Shown here: positions 1-5,223 of the stretch, piece after piece
How the letters are laid out: every line of letters starts with the position of its first letter
How positions within the stretch are numbered: position 1 is the stretch's first letter
Source of the DNA: Nitrospirota bacterium
GTDB lineage: Bacteria; Nitrospirota; Nitrospiria; Nitrospirales; UBA8639
DNA: 7,694 nt
Assembly: GCA_003233615.1 (NCBI GenBank)
Contig: QIMB01000377.1
Location: 1 to 7,694 of the forward strand
Reading direction: 5' to 3'
Notes under the pieces: generated by a model
Database searches by the model: none
The model's input: the letters and a program-made list of their open reading frames with translations, nothing else
Told to the model about the DNA's origin: nothing
Program-made: the position numbers and the translations under genes

Positions 1-1
1 A

Positions 2-190
2 CGCACCTATGAAAACGCCATCGCCCTGCGTGCCGTCACCAGCCAAGATGGCATGACGGCCGACTGGTATGAATTTCCTCATGATGTACTCAAACGTATT
101 TCCAACCGTATTATCAACGAAGTACAAGGCATCAACCGCGTTGTTTATGACGTGTCTTCAAAACCCCCCAGCACGATTGAGTGGGAGTAG
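2..190 (+). CDS. guaA: GMP synthase (glutamine-hydrolysing), C-terminal end
   Basis: This is the 3' end of a gene that begins outside the window; 62 codons and a TAG stop are visible. GMP synthase makes GMP from XMP using ATP and glutamine in the cytoplasm, the last step of guanine nucleotide synthesis. The visible part is the C-terminal dimerisation domain. Its diagnostic stretches are ALRAVTSQDGMTADW, then SNRIINEVQGINRVVYD, then a terminal KPPSTIEWE, which match the highly conserved end of bacterial GuaA (the E. coli protein ends in KPPATIEWE). The reading frame is open from the first base of the window and stops just before a strong hairpin. It is a housekeeping gene, convergent with the next gene, with no evident link to the secretion operon further right. 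Confidence 0.97.
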   Translation, partial: RTYENAIALRAVTSQDGMTADWYEFPHDVLKRISNRIINEVQGINRVVYDVSSKPPSTIEWE

Positions 191-199
191 TCTTAGTTC

Positions 200-238
200 T
201 TGATGGTTCCCGGTGAACAATAAACCGGGAACCATCAA
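200..238. terminator. Perfect hairpin between convergent genes, probable bidirectional terminator
   Basis: A perfect 15-bp inverted repeat pairs 200-214 with 224-238 around a 9-nt loop. It starts 9 bp after the guaA stop and ends 19 bp beyond the stop of the - strand lipoprotein gene. Its position between two converging stops argues for transcription termination in both directions. Neither side has the run of Ts of a classical intrinsic terminator, so termination may be factor-dependent, or the hairpin may mainly protect mRNA 3' ends. Confidence 0.55.
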
Positions 239-257
239 CTCTGAACAAATTGCTATG

Positions 258-2783
258 TTATAAGAGTTCTTCTGGGATAAGGGATGTTGAGGTTGTCCGG
301 GTCAGGCTGTTTTGTACCCCACTTTGAATGTGAAAGATTTCTACATTATCAATATCACTTTCTCCAATACCTTCTCCAATCACTTCATCCTCGAACCCTT
401 CAAAAAAGAAGGTGGTGATGTCACTTGGCACCGGGCCGAGCACGATGGCATTTCCAGCGGTTTTCCCATCGGCGGAACCCAGTGTTCCTCTGCCCGCACA
501 GGTATAGGTCCCGTCGTCTGCACATCCTGAGATCCCCAGAACTTTTGTTTTTGTTCGACCCGCGAGATGTGCGTTCTGGGTGACATTGGGTTCTGTTCCG
601 TCTTCTTTTGGGGAATGAAGTCGTGAAACGACGCCAGGTGGGTTTGACGAAGATTCCAGTGTTTGGAAGTAGATATAGTTCCAATCCTCATCTGTGATTA
701 TGGGCAGAACGGCATATGTTGTGTCAGGAAGCAGTGTTGCCCTTGATCCACCTGTTTTGTTGATGGACAGCACACTCGTGGTCGCACTGCTTGGTCCTGT
801 CACTGTGAGGCTATAGACCAGCTTGTTCTCTGTCAATTTCATCTCAACCACTTGTTTGCCTTCGTGAACCAGCTCAACTGCATTTCCTCCACCTTCGAGG
901 GGTAAGCTGAAGAGTGAGCCGTTGTCTGCAAAATAAAAGTTGTTATGATCTGAGATAAAGGGCATGCCTTGTGGAAAGGAAGATCGGGAGCCATCGGAAA
1001 ACTCATCAATCTCAGAAGCATATTTTTCAGATGCCGAGAGCATTTGTGTCTCCGTATCGTAAACAAACATCAAACCCTTCACGCCCGTTTTATTGGCCAG
1101 ATCTCGATCTGCATCATCGGGTTGAGGTTTGTAATTCAAGTCGATGCGAATGACCATCTTTCCGGTAAACTGGTTCTTAAATCCGCGGGGGGATTGCGGA
1201 AAAATACCCGCAATGAGAAATTCTTCTCGCCGTTTGCAATAAGGTGCGGTGCGATCTTCTGGCTCGGGTGTGAAGCGCTCTGTTTCAAAAACGATAGGCG
1301 AGCCGATTCCTGCAATCTTGGCTCTAAATAGATCCCAACCTGCCATCTGATCATCGTTTCCCAATGTGCCGATAAATTCCACCCGACCGGGCCCATTGTC
1401 TCCTGTTGTGGTGAATATGCCTCCATCCGGATCATTTGCTCTGATCCAATGAACGACCTCGCCATCAAGTTTGTTCTCTCCGAAGCGGTCATAGTCGTAG
1501 GCGGTTACAACAAAGGGATTCGAGAGCGTTTGTCCTGTATTCGCAACCTGGTCAAATCCAGATTCTGCACAGAATGTCTGAAACTTGGTTTCTTTTAGAA
1601 GTGTGCAATCGCTTAAGTCCATATTGCAGCGATATAAGTCGGCATAACTTGCGACGGTATTCACCGTGACTGCTCCCGATGCAGTGATGTCAACTGTTCT
1701 GGTTTCAATGGTGGCCTTGACGACTTGGCGTCCTGCAATTTCTGTTTTTAAGGACTCAAGCTCGGCGTCTGATGCGTCCACATCGCGCTCCAGAACAGTG
1801 CCATCTTCGAGGCAGATCAACTTGACCTGTTTTTGAAGTTTGATTTCAAATTCAGAAGGATCGGATACAGGTGGAAATTCGAGCACGTTGTTATCCTCGC
1901 CTGGACAAGGAAAAATGACATCATCCGGTGGGTTTGCATTGTAGCGGTAGACGGTCTCTGGATTGAGACCGCCGGTTGCAGCGGGGCCTGAGACCATGAG
2001 CGGTGTGTCATCAAAAAAACCTAAGGGATAAAAGGTTCTTAAGAGGTTGTTTGCCGGATCTGCTTCAGTACTGAAATCGGGGAGTTGGTGTTGTTTCCGT
2101 CGTTGTTTGATGGCCAGCCAGCCCGTGAGCGCTCCCGTGTTTTTATCGACCAAGTCATTGATTGTAAAAATGTCCCGGGCGCGTGGAAAAGTAATTGGAG
2201 ATTCACTGGAGGACATGCCCAAGCGGATATATTTTTCGACATTGTCATCGGAAAGGCCACAGCTTTGATCCGGCCCTGGCATGGAATAGACATAGATTGA
2301 ATTATTGAGATCCTGATAATCTTCCAGTGCGGCAATGACCCCACACATCTTGTGTGTCTCTGTTTCATTGGAAACCTGTATGGGAATGGTCGGCACTGCT
2401 TTATTTGCGCTCAGGCGATAAAATCTGCCATCGGCTTTTGCGTAGATCAGGGCATGGAGTTTTTTCTGGCTGACCTTTTTATTGGCCGTATCCCAAACCC
2501 CACCGATCAATCGTTTTAAGGAGCCGCCAAGATAGGCGGCTTCGACCAAACCCGGTTCGCTGGGTTTATCTGGATCTACAGCCCAGAGGCCGCAGCCTGT
2601 GTAAAAGTGCAGCGTGCCTGTGTTATTGGCGGCCGAGAAGGAGGAGGGGGTGTCCGAGCAGGGGTCTATCGTTGCAAACCCCTCGGCGCCCCCAGAGCCA
2701 CCGGAGCCAGAACAGGCCGAGGCAAAAATCATAAATAATAGTAAAAGAAATTTCTGAATATGAACCTTCTGACTTGAAAACAT
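258..2783 (-). CDS. Large secreted lipoprotein of unknown function, possible beta-propeller
   Basis: This encodes 841 residues and I do not recognise a named family. The ATG at 2783 is chosen because GGAGG lies 5 nt upstream; a TTG four codons earlier would overlap that site. The N-terminus is a lipoprotein signal: basic start, hydrophobic core at about residues 12-20, lipobox ASAC with Cys24, then a Gly/Ser tether (SGSGGSGG). Residue +2 is Ser, so an outer-membrane location is expected. Twelve further cysteines could form disulfides. Segments such as NNFYFADNGSLFSLPLEGGG, NYIYFQTLESSS and HALIYAKADGRFYRLS resemble blades of beta-propeller proteins with a 'display value, then label' pattern; this is by eye only. 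The C-terminus (about the last 45 residues) is acidic. It is divergent from the CsgG-type operon, so a shared role is possible but unproven. Confidence 0.85.
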   Translation of the reverse strand: MFSSQKVHIQKFLLLLFMIFASACSGSGGSGGAEGFATIDPCSDTPSSFSAANNTGTLHFYTGCGLWAVDPDKPSEPGLVEAAYLGGSLKRLIGGVWDTANKKVSQKKLHALIYAKADGRFYRLSANKAVPTIPIQVSNETETHKMCGVIAALEDYQDLNNSIYVYSMPGPDQSCGLSDDNVEKYIRLGMSSSESPITFPRARDIFTINDLVDKNTGALTGWLAIKQRRKQHQLPDFSTEADPANNLLRTFYPLGFFDDTPLMVSGPAATGGLNPETVYRYNANPPDDVIFPCPGEDNNVLEFPPVSDPSEFEIKLQKQVKLICLEDGTVLERDVDASDAELESLKTEIAGRQVVKATIETRTVDITASGAVTVNTVASYADLYRCNMDLSDCTLLKETKFQTFCAESGFDQVANTGQTLSNPFVVTAYDYDRFGENKLDGEVVHWIRANDPDGGIFTTTGDNGPGRVEFIGTLGNDDQMAGWDLFRAKIAGIGSPIVFETERFTPEPEDRTAPYCKRREEFLIAGIFPQSPRGFKNQFTGKMVIRIDLNYKPQPDDADRDLANKTGVKGLMFVYDTETQMLSASEKYASEIDEFSDGSRSSFPQGMPFISDHNNFYFADNGSLFSLPLEGGGNAVELVHEGKQVVEMKLTENKLVYSLTVTGPSSATTSVLSINKTGGSRATLLPDTTYAVLPIITDEDWNYIYFQTLESSSNPPGVVSRLHSPKEDGTEPNVTQNAHLAGRTKTKVLGISGCADDGTYTCAGRGTLGSADGKTAGNAIVLGPVPSDITTFFFEGFEDEVIGEGIGESDIDNVEIFHIQSGVQNSLTRTTSTSLIPEELL

Positions 2784-2788
2784 TTTTT

Positions 2789-2793
2789 CCTCC
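2789..2793 (-). promoter_or_regulatory. Ribosome binding site deciding the lipoprotein start
   Basis: On the - strand this reads GGAGG, 5 nt before the ATG at 2783. It is a full Shine-Dalgarno core and rules out the in-frame TTG just upstream, which overlaps it. Confidence 0.8.
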
Positions 2794-2824
2794 AAAAAAA
2801 TAATGAAAACATTTCATCGCCCAA

Positions 2825-2838
2825 GAGGACGTGTCCTC
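2825..2838. promoter_or_regulatory. Short inverted repeat upstream of the lipoprotein gene
   Basis: GAGGAC-GT-GTCCTC is a 6-bp perfect inverted repeat with a 2-bp centre, 42-55 bp before the lipoprotein start codon. It could be an operator or a small hairpin in the mRNA leader. Nothing in the sequence identifies its ligand. Confidence 0.25.
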
Positions 2839-3051
2839 AATCCGAAAATGCAGGAATGAGGCCATGTTAGAGGAATTTAATTCTCTCCCCTGGTTTTTCC
2901 GATGAAATCTGTTTCCAGTCCAGATCGGAGTGCCATTCTCCTTAAAAGCATGGGAAGAATAGAACAAAAATACCCTATATATAAAGGATAGTGATGATTC
3001 CTTCAGATGTGGTTTGTTTGTTTTTGTATTCTCAGGGTTTGAATCGTCAGC

Positions 3052-3114
3052 GGTCTATTCCAGTCCGGTTTTTATCTAAAAGTCTTTCTGAGGGGTCTAT
3101 TCCTTTCCGGATTT
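3052..3114 (+). repeat. Direct repeat pair spaced 42 bp, candidate activator sites
   Basis: Copy A (3052-3072) and copy B (3094-3114) match at 18 of 21 positions, sharing GGTCTATTCC, then TCCGG two bases later, then TTT. Their starts are exactly 42 bp apart, four turns of B-DNA, so two proteins would bind on the same face. Copy B overlaps the left arm of the inverted repeat at 3099-3133. The pair lies about 110-170 bp upstream of the sigma-54 promoter. Confidence 0.55.
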
Positions 3115-3133
3115 CCAGAATCCGAAAAGGAAT
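3099..3133. promoter_or_regulatory. 35-bp inverted repeat, candidate upstream activating sequence
   Basis: The arms ATTCCTTTCCGGATT (3099-3113) and AATCCGAAAAGGAAT (3119-3133) are inverted repeats with one mismatch in 15 bp and a 5-bp spacer. The centre is about 106 bp upstream of the -24 GG of the sigma-54 promoter, a usual distance for enhancer-binding-protein sites. It follows neither gene end, so it is not a terminator. The cognate activator is not in the window. Confidence 0.55.
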
Positions 3134-3156
3134 TTTCCCAATTTCGGGAACAATGT

Positions 3157-3169
3157 TTACAAATTGATA
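3157..3169 (-). promoter_or_regulatory. Possible IHF binding site
   Basis: On the - strand TATCAATTTGTAA matches the IHF consensus WATCAA-N4-TTR at 8 of 9 specified positions. It lies between the candidate activator site and the sigma-54 promoter, where IHF commonly bends DNA to bring the activator to the polymerase. One such match in AT-rich DNA can occur by chance. Confidence 0.35.
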
Positions 3170-3220
3170 ACAAAACAGACTAAAGGAGAGGAATTAGGCT
3201 TCTTTTTGTCGTATTAAAAG

Positions 3221-3236
3221 TGGCACGCTCTTTGCT
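3221..3236 (+). promoter_or_regulatory. Sigma-54 (-24/-12) promoter of the secretion operon
   Basis: TGGCACGCTCTTTGCT matches the sigma-54 consensus TGGCACG-N4-TTGCW at every specified position, with GG and GC separated by exactly 10 bp. Transcription should start about 12 bp after the -12 element, near 3246-3248, giving a leader of about 83 nt before the first gene. Sigma-54 promoters need an ATP-dependent enhancer-binding protein, which fits the repeats upstream. Confidence 0.9.
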
Positions 3237-3266
3237 CTATACATAAATCATCAAACATTGAATGAG

Positions 3267-3284
3267 AGATTGAAAATCTTTTTT
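3267..3284 (+). promoter_or_regulatory. Weak leader hairpin followed by a T run
   Basis: In the presumed mRNA leader AGATT-GAA-AATCT can form a 5-bp stem, followed directly by TTTTT. The stem is short and AT-rich, so real attenuation is doubtful. It is the only structure I see between the sigma-54 promoter and the first gene. Confidence 0.15.
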
Positions 3285-3329
3285 GGGATGGACTTAAAAA
3301 TGAATATCAATAAAAAGGGAGAAAAGAAA

Positions 3330-3719
3330 ATGAAAAAAATGACGGTAGCTGCAGCATTCATGGGGATGGCATTGGTTTTTGGTACGGCGACAAAAAGTGA
3401 GGCCTTTTGCCTTTTCGGATGTTCCGATGTTGAAGTGGACACAGAAATCAATACCATGGCCGGAAATGACATTGATGATTCCGCAGTGGCTCAAGGGGAT
3501 CGTAACAGTGTCTCATCCAATGTCGTAAAAAATGTGCGAAACAGTGTGGTCATTACAGGAGATGTGAATACCCGTCAGAGCAACTATATCGGGGGGATCG
3601 GAGTCAGTCGTGGAGACATCACTCAAAGCAACTCGGCGAATGTTACAGGGAAACAAGATACGAACATTAGGAACAATAACATGAGTACTTATAGAGGTTT
3701 TGGCGAAAACAAGAACTAA
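3330..3719 (+). CDS. Secreted curlin-like repeat protein, paralogue 1
   Basis: This is the first of three tandem 129-residue paralogues. The ATG at 3330 is used because the purine-rich site AAGGGAGAAAAG precedes it and the protein then begins MKK like its sisters. Residues 1-25 form a Sec signal peptide ending in SEA, so the mature protein has 104 residues starting FCLFGC. The mature part is rich in Asn, Ser, Gly, Asp and Gln. It contains two units of the pattern S-x-[VI]-x-x-G-D-x-N-x-x-x-S-N (residues 51-64 and 72-85) and a looser third around 97-113. The spacing of 21-23 residues resembles curlin repeats of CsgA/CsgB, although the Gln/Asn positions are not canonical. I count about 23 differences from paralogue 3. 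With a CsgG-family gene downstream, it is likely a fibre subunit exported through that pore (inference). Confidence 0.85.
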   Translation: MKKMTVAAAFMGMALVFGTATKSEAFCLFGCSDVEVDTEINTMAGNDIDDSAVAQGDRNSVSSNVVKNVRNSVVITGDVNTRQSNYIGGIGVSRGDITQSNSANVTGKQDTNIRNNNMSTYRGFGENKN

Positions 3720-3739
3720 ATCAAAATCAAAATGTGAAA

Positions 3740-3762
3740 AGCGGTGGAATGGTTCCACGGCT
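3740..3762 (+). promoter_or_regulatory. Intercistronic hairpin after paralogue 1
   Basis: A 10-bp stem with one mismatch (3740-3749 with 3753-3762) and a 3-nt loop TGG lies between paralogues 1 and 2. No T run follows and a ribosome site comes next, so it is more likely an mRNA stability or partial-termination element than a full terminator. Confidence 0.5.
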
Positions 3763-3791
3763 CACCTTAAAGATAAAAAAGGAGAAATAAA

Positions 3792-4181
3792 ATGAAAAAG
3801 TTAACCGTACTAGCAGCGTTCATGGGTTTGGCATTGGTTTTGGGTACCGCAACAAAAAGTGAAGCATTCTGCTTGTTTGGATGTGCCGATACGGAAGTAA
3901 GTACAGAAATCAATACCATGGCTGGCAATGACATTGATGATTCCGCCATTGCGCAGGGGGATGGCAATGACATTTCGTCAAACGTTGTCAAAGACATTAG
4001 AAGCAGTGTGGTGATTACCGGAGATGCCAATACGCGTCAGAGCAACTTTGTTGGCGGCGTCGGTGTAAACCGGGGCGACCTTTCTCAGAGCAACTCGGCG
4101 AACCTCACGGGTAGACAGGATACAAATATCCAAGACAACAACATGAGCACCTTCCGCGGTTTTGGCACAAACAACAACTAA
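3792..4181 (+). CDS. Secreted curlin-like repeat protein, paralogue 2
   Basis: This encodes 129 residues, with ATG preceded by AAAAAAGGAG. Signal peptide is residues 1-25 (MKK, hydrophobic core, SEA at the cleavage site), then mature FCLFGC with Cys27 and Cys31. Repeat units are S51-N64 (SAIAQGDGNDISSN) and S72-N85 (SVVITGDANTRQSN), 21 residues apart. A degenerate third unit, GDLSQSNSANLTG, begins at about Gly95, 23 residues on. The C-terminus is Asn-rich. Compared with paralogue 3, I count 12 differences in 129, and only one within residues 46-89. Alternating hydrophobic and polar residues with regular Asn/Gln/Ser ladders suggest a beta-solenoid or amyloid-type cross-beta fold, by analogy with CsgA. 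It could instead be a soluble secreted protein, since the fold cannot be shown from sequence alone. Confidence 0.85.
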   Translation: MKKLTVLAAFMGLALVLGTATKSEAFCLFGCADTEVSTEINTMAGNDIDDSAIAQGDGNDISSNVVKDIRSSVVITGDANTRQSNFVGGVGVNRGDLSQSNSANLTGRQDTNIQDNNMSTFRGFGTNNN

Positions 4182-4195
4182 TGACTTAGGCAAAA

Positions 4196-4220
4196 GAGCG
4201 GCGGAATAGTTCCGCCGCTC
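4196..4220 (+). promoter_or_regulatory. Intercistronic hairpin after paralogue 2
   Basis: A perfect 11-bp GC-rich stem (GAGCGGCGGAA, 4196-4206, with 4210-4220) closes a 3-nt TAG loop between paralogues 2 and 3. It shares the GGCGGAA/TTCC core style with the hairpin after paralogue 1. No T run follows. Confidence 0.6.
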
Positions 4221-4229
4221 CGCTTATCA

Positions 4230-4259
4230 ATAAAAAAGGAGAAATAAAATGAAAAAGTT
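4230..4259 (+). repeat. Exact 30-bp repeat of the translation start region
   Basis: The 30 bp spanning the ribosome site and first codons of paralogue 3 are identical to 3773-3802 at paralogue 2. The shared block includes AAAAAAGGAGAAATAAAATG. This shows that the duplication unit included the ribosome binding site, so both copies should be translated with similar efficiency. Confidence 0.85.
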
Positions 4260-4638
4260 GACATTATTAGCAGCGTTCATGGGTTTGGCATTGGTTTTTG
4301 GCACCGCAACAAAAAGTGAGGCATTTTGTCTCTTCGGATGTTCTGATGTTTCAGTGGATACCGAAGTCAATACCATGGCCGGAAATGACATTGATGATTC
4401 CGCCATTGCGCAGGGGGATGGCAATGACGTTTCGTCAAACGTTGTCAAAGATATTAGAAGCAGTGTGGTGATTACCGGGGATGCCAACACCCGTCAGAGC
4501 AACTTTGTCGGTGGCATTGGTGTCAGCCGTGGTGATCTGTCTCAGAGTAACTCCGCGAATCTCACCGGTAAACAAGATACAAATATTCAAGACAACAACA
4601 TGAGTACCTTCCGTGGTTTTGGCAGAAACAACAACTAA
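4249..4638 (+). CDS. Secreted curlin-like repeat protein, paralogue 3
   Basis: Third tandem copy, 129 residues, with the same signal peptide, mature FCLFGC start, repeat units at 51-64 and 72-85, and Asn-rich tail. It is a mosaic. At residues 17, 32, 34, 37, 90, 93 and 108 it agrees with paralogue 1 rather than 2, while the central block 46-89 is nearly identical to paralogue 2, in DNA as well as protein. That pattern points to gene conversion or unequal recombination within the array. Start-to-start distances along the array are 462, 457 and then 466 bp to the next gene. Likely role: extracellular fibre subunit exported by the CsgG-like protein encoded downstream (inference). Confidence 0.85.
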   Translation: MKKLTLLAAFMGLALVFGTATKSEAFCLFGCSDVSVDTEVNTMAGNDIDDSAIAQGDGNDVSSNVVKDIRSSVVITGDANTRQSNFVGGIGVSRGDLSQSNSANLTGKQDTNIQDNNMSTFRGFGRNNN

Positions 4639-4659
4639 GGGGGTCTTCTTGCAAAGGAA

Positions 4660-4694
4660 AAGGACGGAGCGGATAAAATACCCGCTCCGTCCTT
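4660..4694 (+). promoter_or_regulatory. Strong intercistronic hairpin after paralogue 3
   Basis: A perfect 13-bp stem (AAGGACGGAGCGG, 4660-4672, with 4682-4694) closes a 9-nt loop. It lies between the last subunit gene and the downstream secretion genes, 6 bp before the next ribosome site. No T run follows. As the strongest of the three hairpins, it is well placed to reduce read-through or protect the upstream mRNA, so that subunits exceed the export proteins. Confidence 0.6.
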
Positions 4695-4700
4695 CCAATT

Positions 4701-4706
4701 GGGAGG
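4701..4706 (+). promoter_or_regulatory. Ribosome binding site deciding the start of the 158-residue gene
   Basis: GGGAGG lies 8 nt before the ATG at 4715 and only 2 nt before an in-frame ATG at 4709, so 4715 is preferred. Further upstream in-frame starts would overlap paralogue 3 and translate through the hairpin. Confidence 0.7.
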
Positions 4707-4714
4707 AAATGAAT

Positions 4715-5191
4715 ATGAAAAGAGAAGATAAAATCATTAAAATAGGGGCACTGATTTTGGGTCTCTTCTTGTTTCTTCCGGTGTTTCAAGGATATGCTGC
4801 TCCTCCAATTCAAACAGACGAAGACTTAATCGAAGAGAAAGACTCAGAAGTCGATAAAGAAGAAACAAAGGAAGAAGCTAAAATCAAAAAAGAAAAAGCA
4901 GAAAAAAAACTGACAAAAACTTTAGGTCAAATGAGGAAACGTGTTCAGCGGTCGGAAAAAAAATTAAGAGTTCGGGCAAACCTATTCACGACAAATCAGG
5001 AAATTACCGATTGCACCGGAGCAGATAAAGCCCGTTCGCGCTTGACGGACATTGGCGATGAAGGCGGTTTGGTGATCAAAGGGAAATTGAATATTCAGGC
5101 CAGCAACGAAGCCAATATCGAAAAAAATGAAGGCAGTATCGTAAACGAAACCTCAGTTAATATTATCAACGAATACTACAAGCGGTGCTAA
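4715..5191 (+). CDS. Secreted coiled-coil protein sharing one substrate-type repeat, possible nucleator or anchor
   Basis: This encodes 158 residues and no named family is recognised. Residues 1-28 are a Sec signal peptide (MKRE start, hydrophobic 10-24, cleavage after GYA). Residues 35-90 are extremely rich in Glu and Lys with heptad-like spacing, a likely helical or coiled-coil arm. The C-terminal part (117-152) changes character to alternating hydrophobic and Asn/Ser/Glu residues. There LVIKGKLNIQASN (119-131) matches the paralogues' VVITGDANTRQSN at V, I, G, N, S and N in register. Two cysteines are at 100 and at the very last residue, 158. A protein joining a helical arm to one subunit-type repeat could nucleate or tether the fibre, as CsgB does for curli (inference). 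The gene sits 32 bp before the CsgG-like gene. Confidence 0.75.
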   Translation: MKREDKIIKIGALILGLFLFLPVFQGYAAPPIQTDEDLIEEKDSEVDKEETKEEAKIKKEKAEKKLTKTLGQMRKRVQRSEKKLRVRANLFTTNQEITDCTGADKARSRLTDIGDEGGLVIKGKLNIQASNEANIEKNEGSIVNETSVNIINEYYKRC

Positions 5192-5211
5192 AAAGATTTA
5201 AGAGGACAGTC

Positions 5212-5218
5212 AAGGGGG
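5212..5218 (+). promoter_or_regulatory. Ribosome binding site deciding the CsgG-like start
   Basis: AAGGGGG lies 5 nt before the ATG at 5224. This favours that start over an in-frame GTG at 5185, which overlaps the preceding stop codon and would add 13 basic residues before the signal peptide. Confidence 0.7.
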
Positions 5219-5223
5219 CGATC

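Larger units (their letters stand above)
2784..3220. other. Divergent intergenic control region without genes
   Basis: About 440 bp separate the - strand lipoprotein gene from the sigma-54 promoter of the rightward operon. I see no coding sequence here with a ribosome site and plausible composition. The left part (2784-3000) must hold the promoter of the lipoprotein gene, but no convincing -35/-10 pair stands out. A weak candidate reads TATATA on the - strand around 2973-2985 with a poor -35. The right part (3050-3170) holds the repeats described separately. Confidence 0.6.
3330..4638 (+). repeat. Tandem array of three paralogous genes
   Basis: Three copies of a 390-bp gene, each followed by a hairpin, repeat with a period of about 460 bp. 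Invariant protein segments include the mature start FCLFGC, NTMAGNDIDDSA (residues 41-52), QSNSAN and QDTNI. Arrays of this kind raise the dose of a structural subunit and are prone to copy-number change by recombination. Confidence 0.9.

Noticed and set aside
312..2368. Several open frames of 60-120 codons on either strand within the lipoprotein gene
   Set aside because: They lie wholly inside the 841-residue coding frame, lack ribosome sites and show no recognisable protein features.
2920..2935. Sigma-54-like element on the - strand (TGGCACTCCGATCTGG)
   Set aside because: The -24 half matches, but the -12 position has TG instead of GC and no TTGC, so it is not a credible promoter for the lipoprotein gene.
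3258..3329. N-terminal extension of paralogue 1 from in-frame TTG (3258) or ATGs at 3288 and 3300
   Set aside because: The extension would precede the signal peptide with charged residues, has no good ribosome site and is absent from paralogues 2 and 3, which start at the equivalent MKK.
3330..4638. CRISPR array or transposon-derived repeats
   Set aside because: The 460-bp periodicity comes from duplicated coding genes with their own ribosome sites. There are no short repeats with spacers, transposase genes or terminal inverted repeats.
3330..4638. RiPP or bacteriocin precursor family next to a protease
   Set aside because: The proteins have full Sec signal peptides, 104-residue repeat-bearing mature parts and no modification enzymes nearby. 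A CsgG-family exporter fits a fibre subunit better.
4613..4714. Longer version of the 158-residue gene starting inside paralogue 3
   Set aside because: It would overlap paralogue 3, read through the 13-bp hairpin and bury the signal peptide. GGGAGG before 4715 gives a better start.
5185..5223. GTG start for the CsgG-like gene
   Set aside because: It overlaps the previous stop and lacks a clear ribosome site, while the ATG at 5224 has AAGGGGG at good spacing and begins a normal signal peptide.
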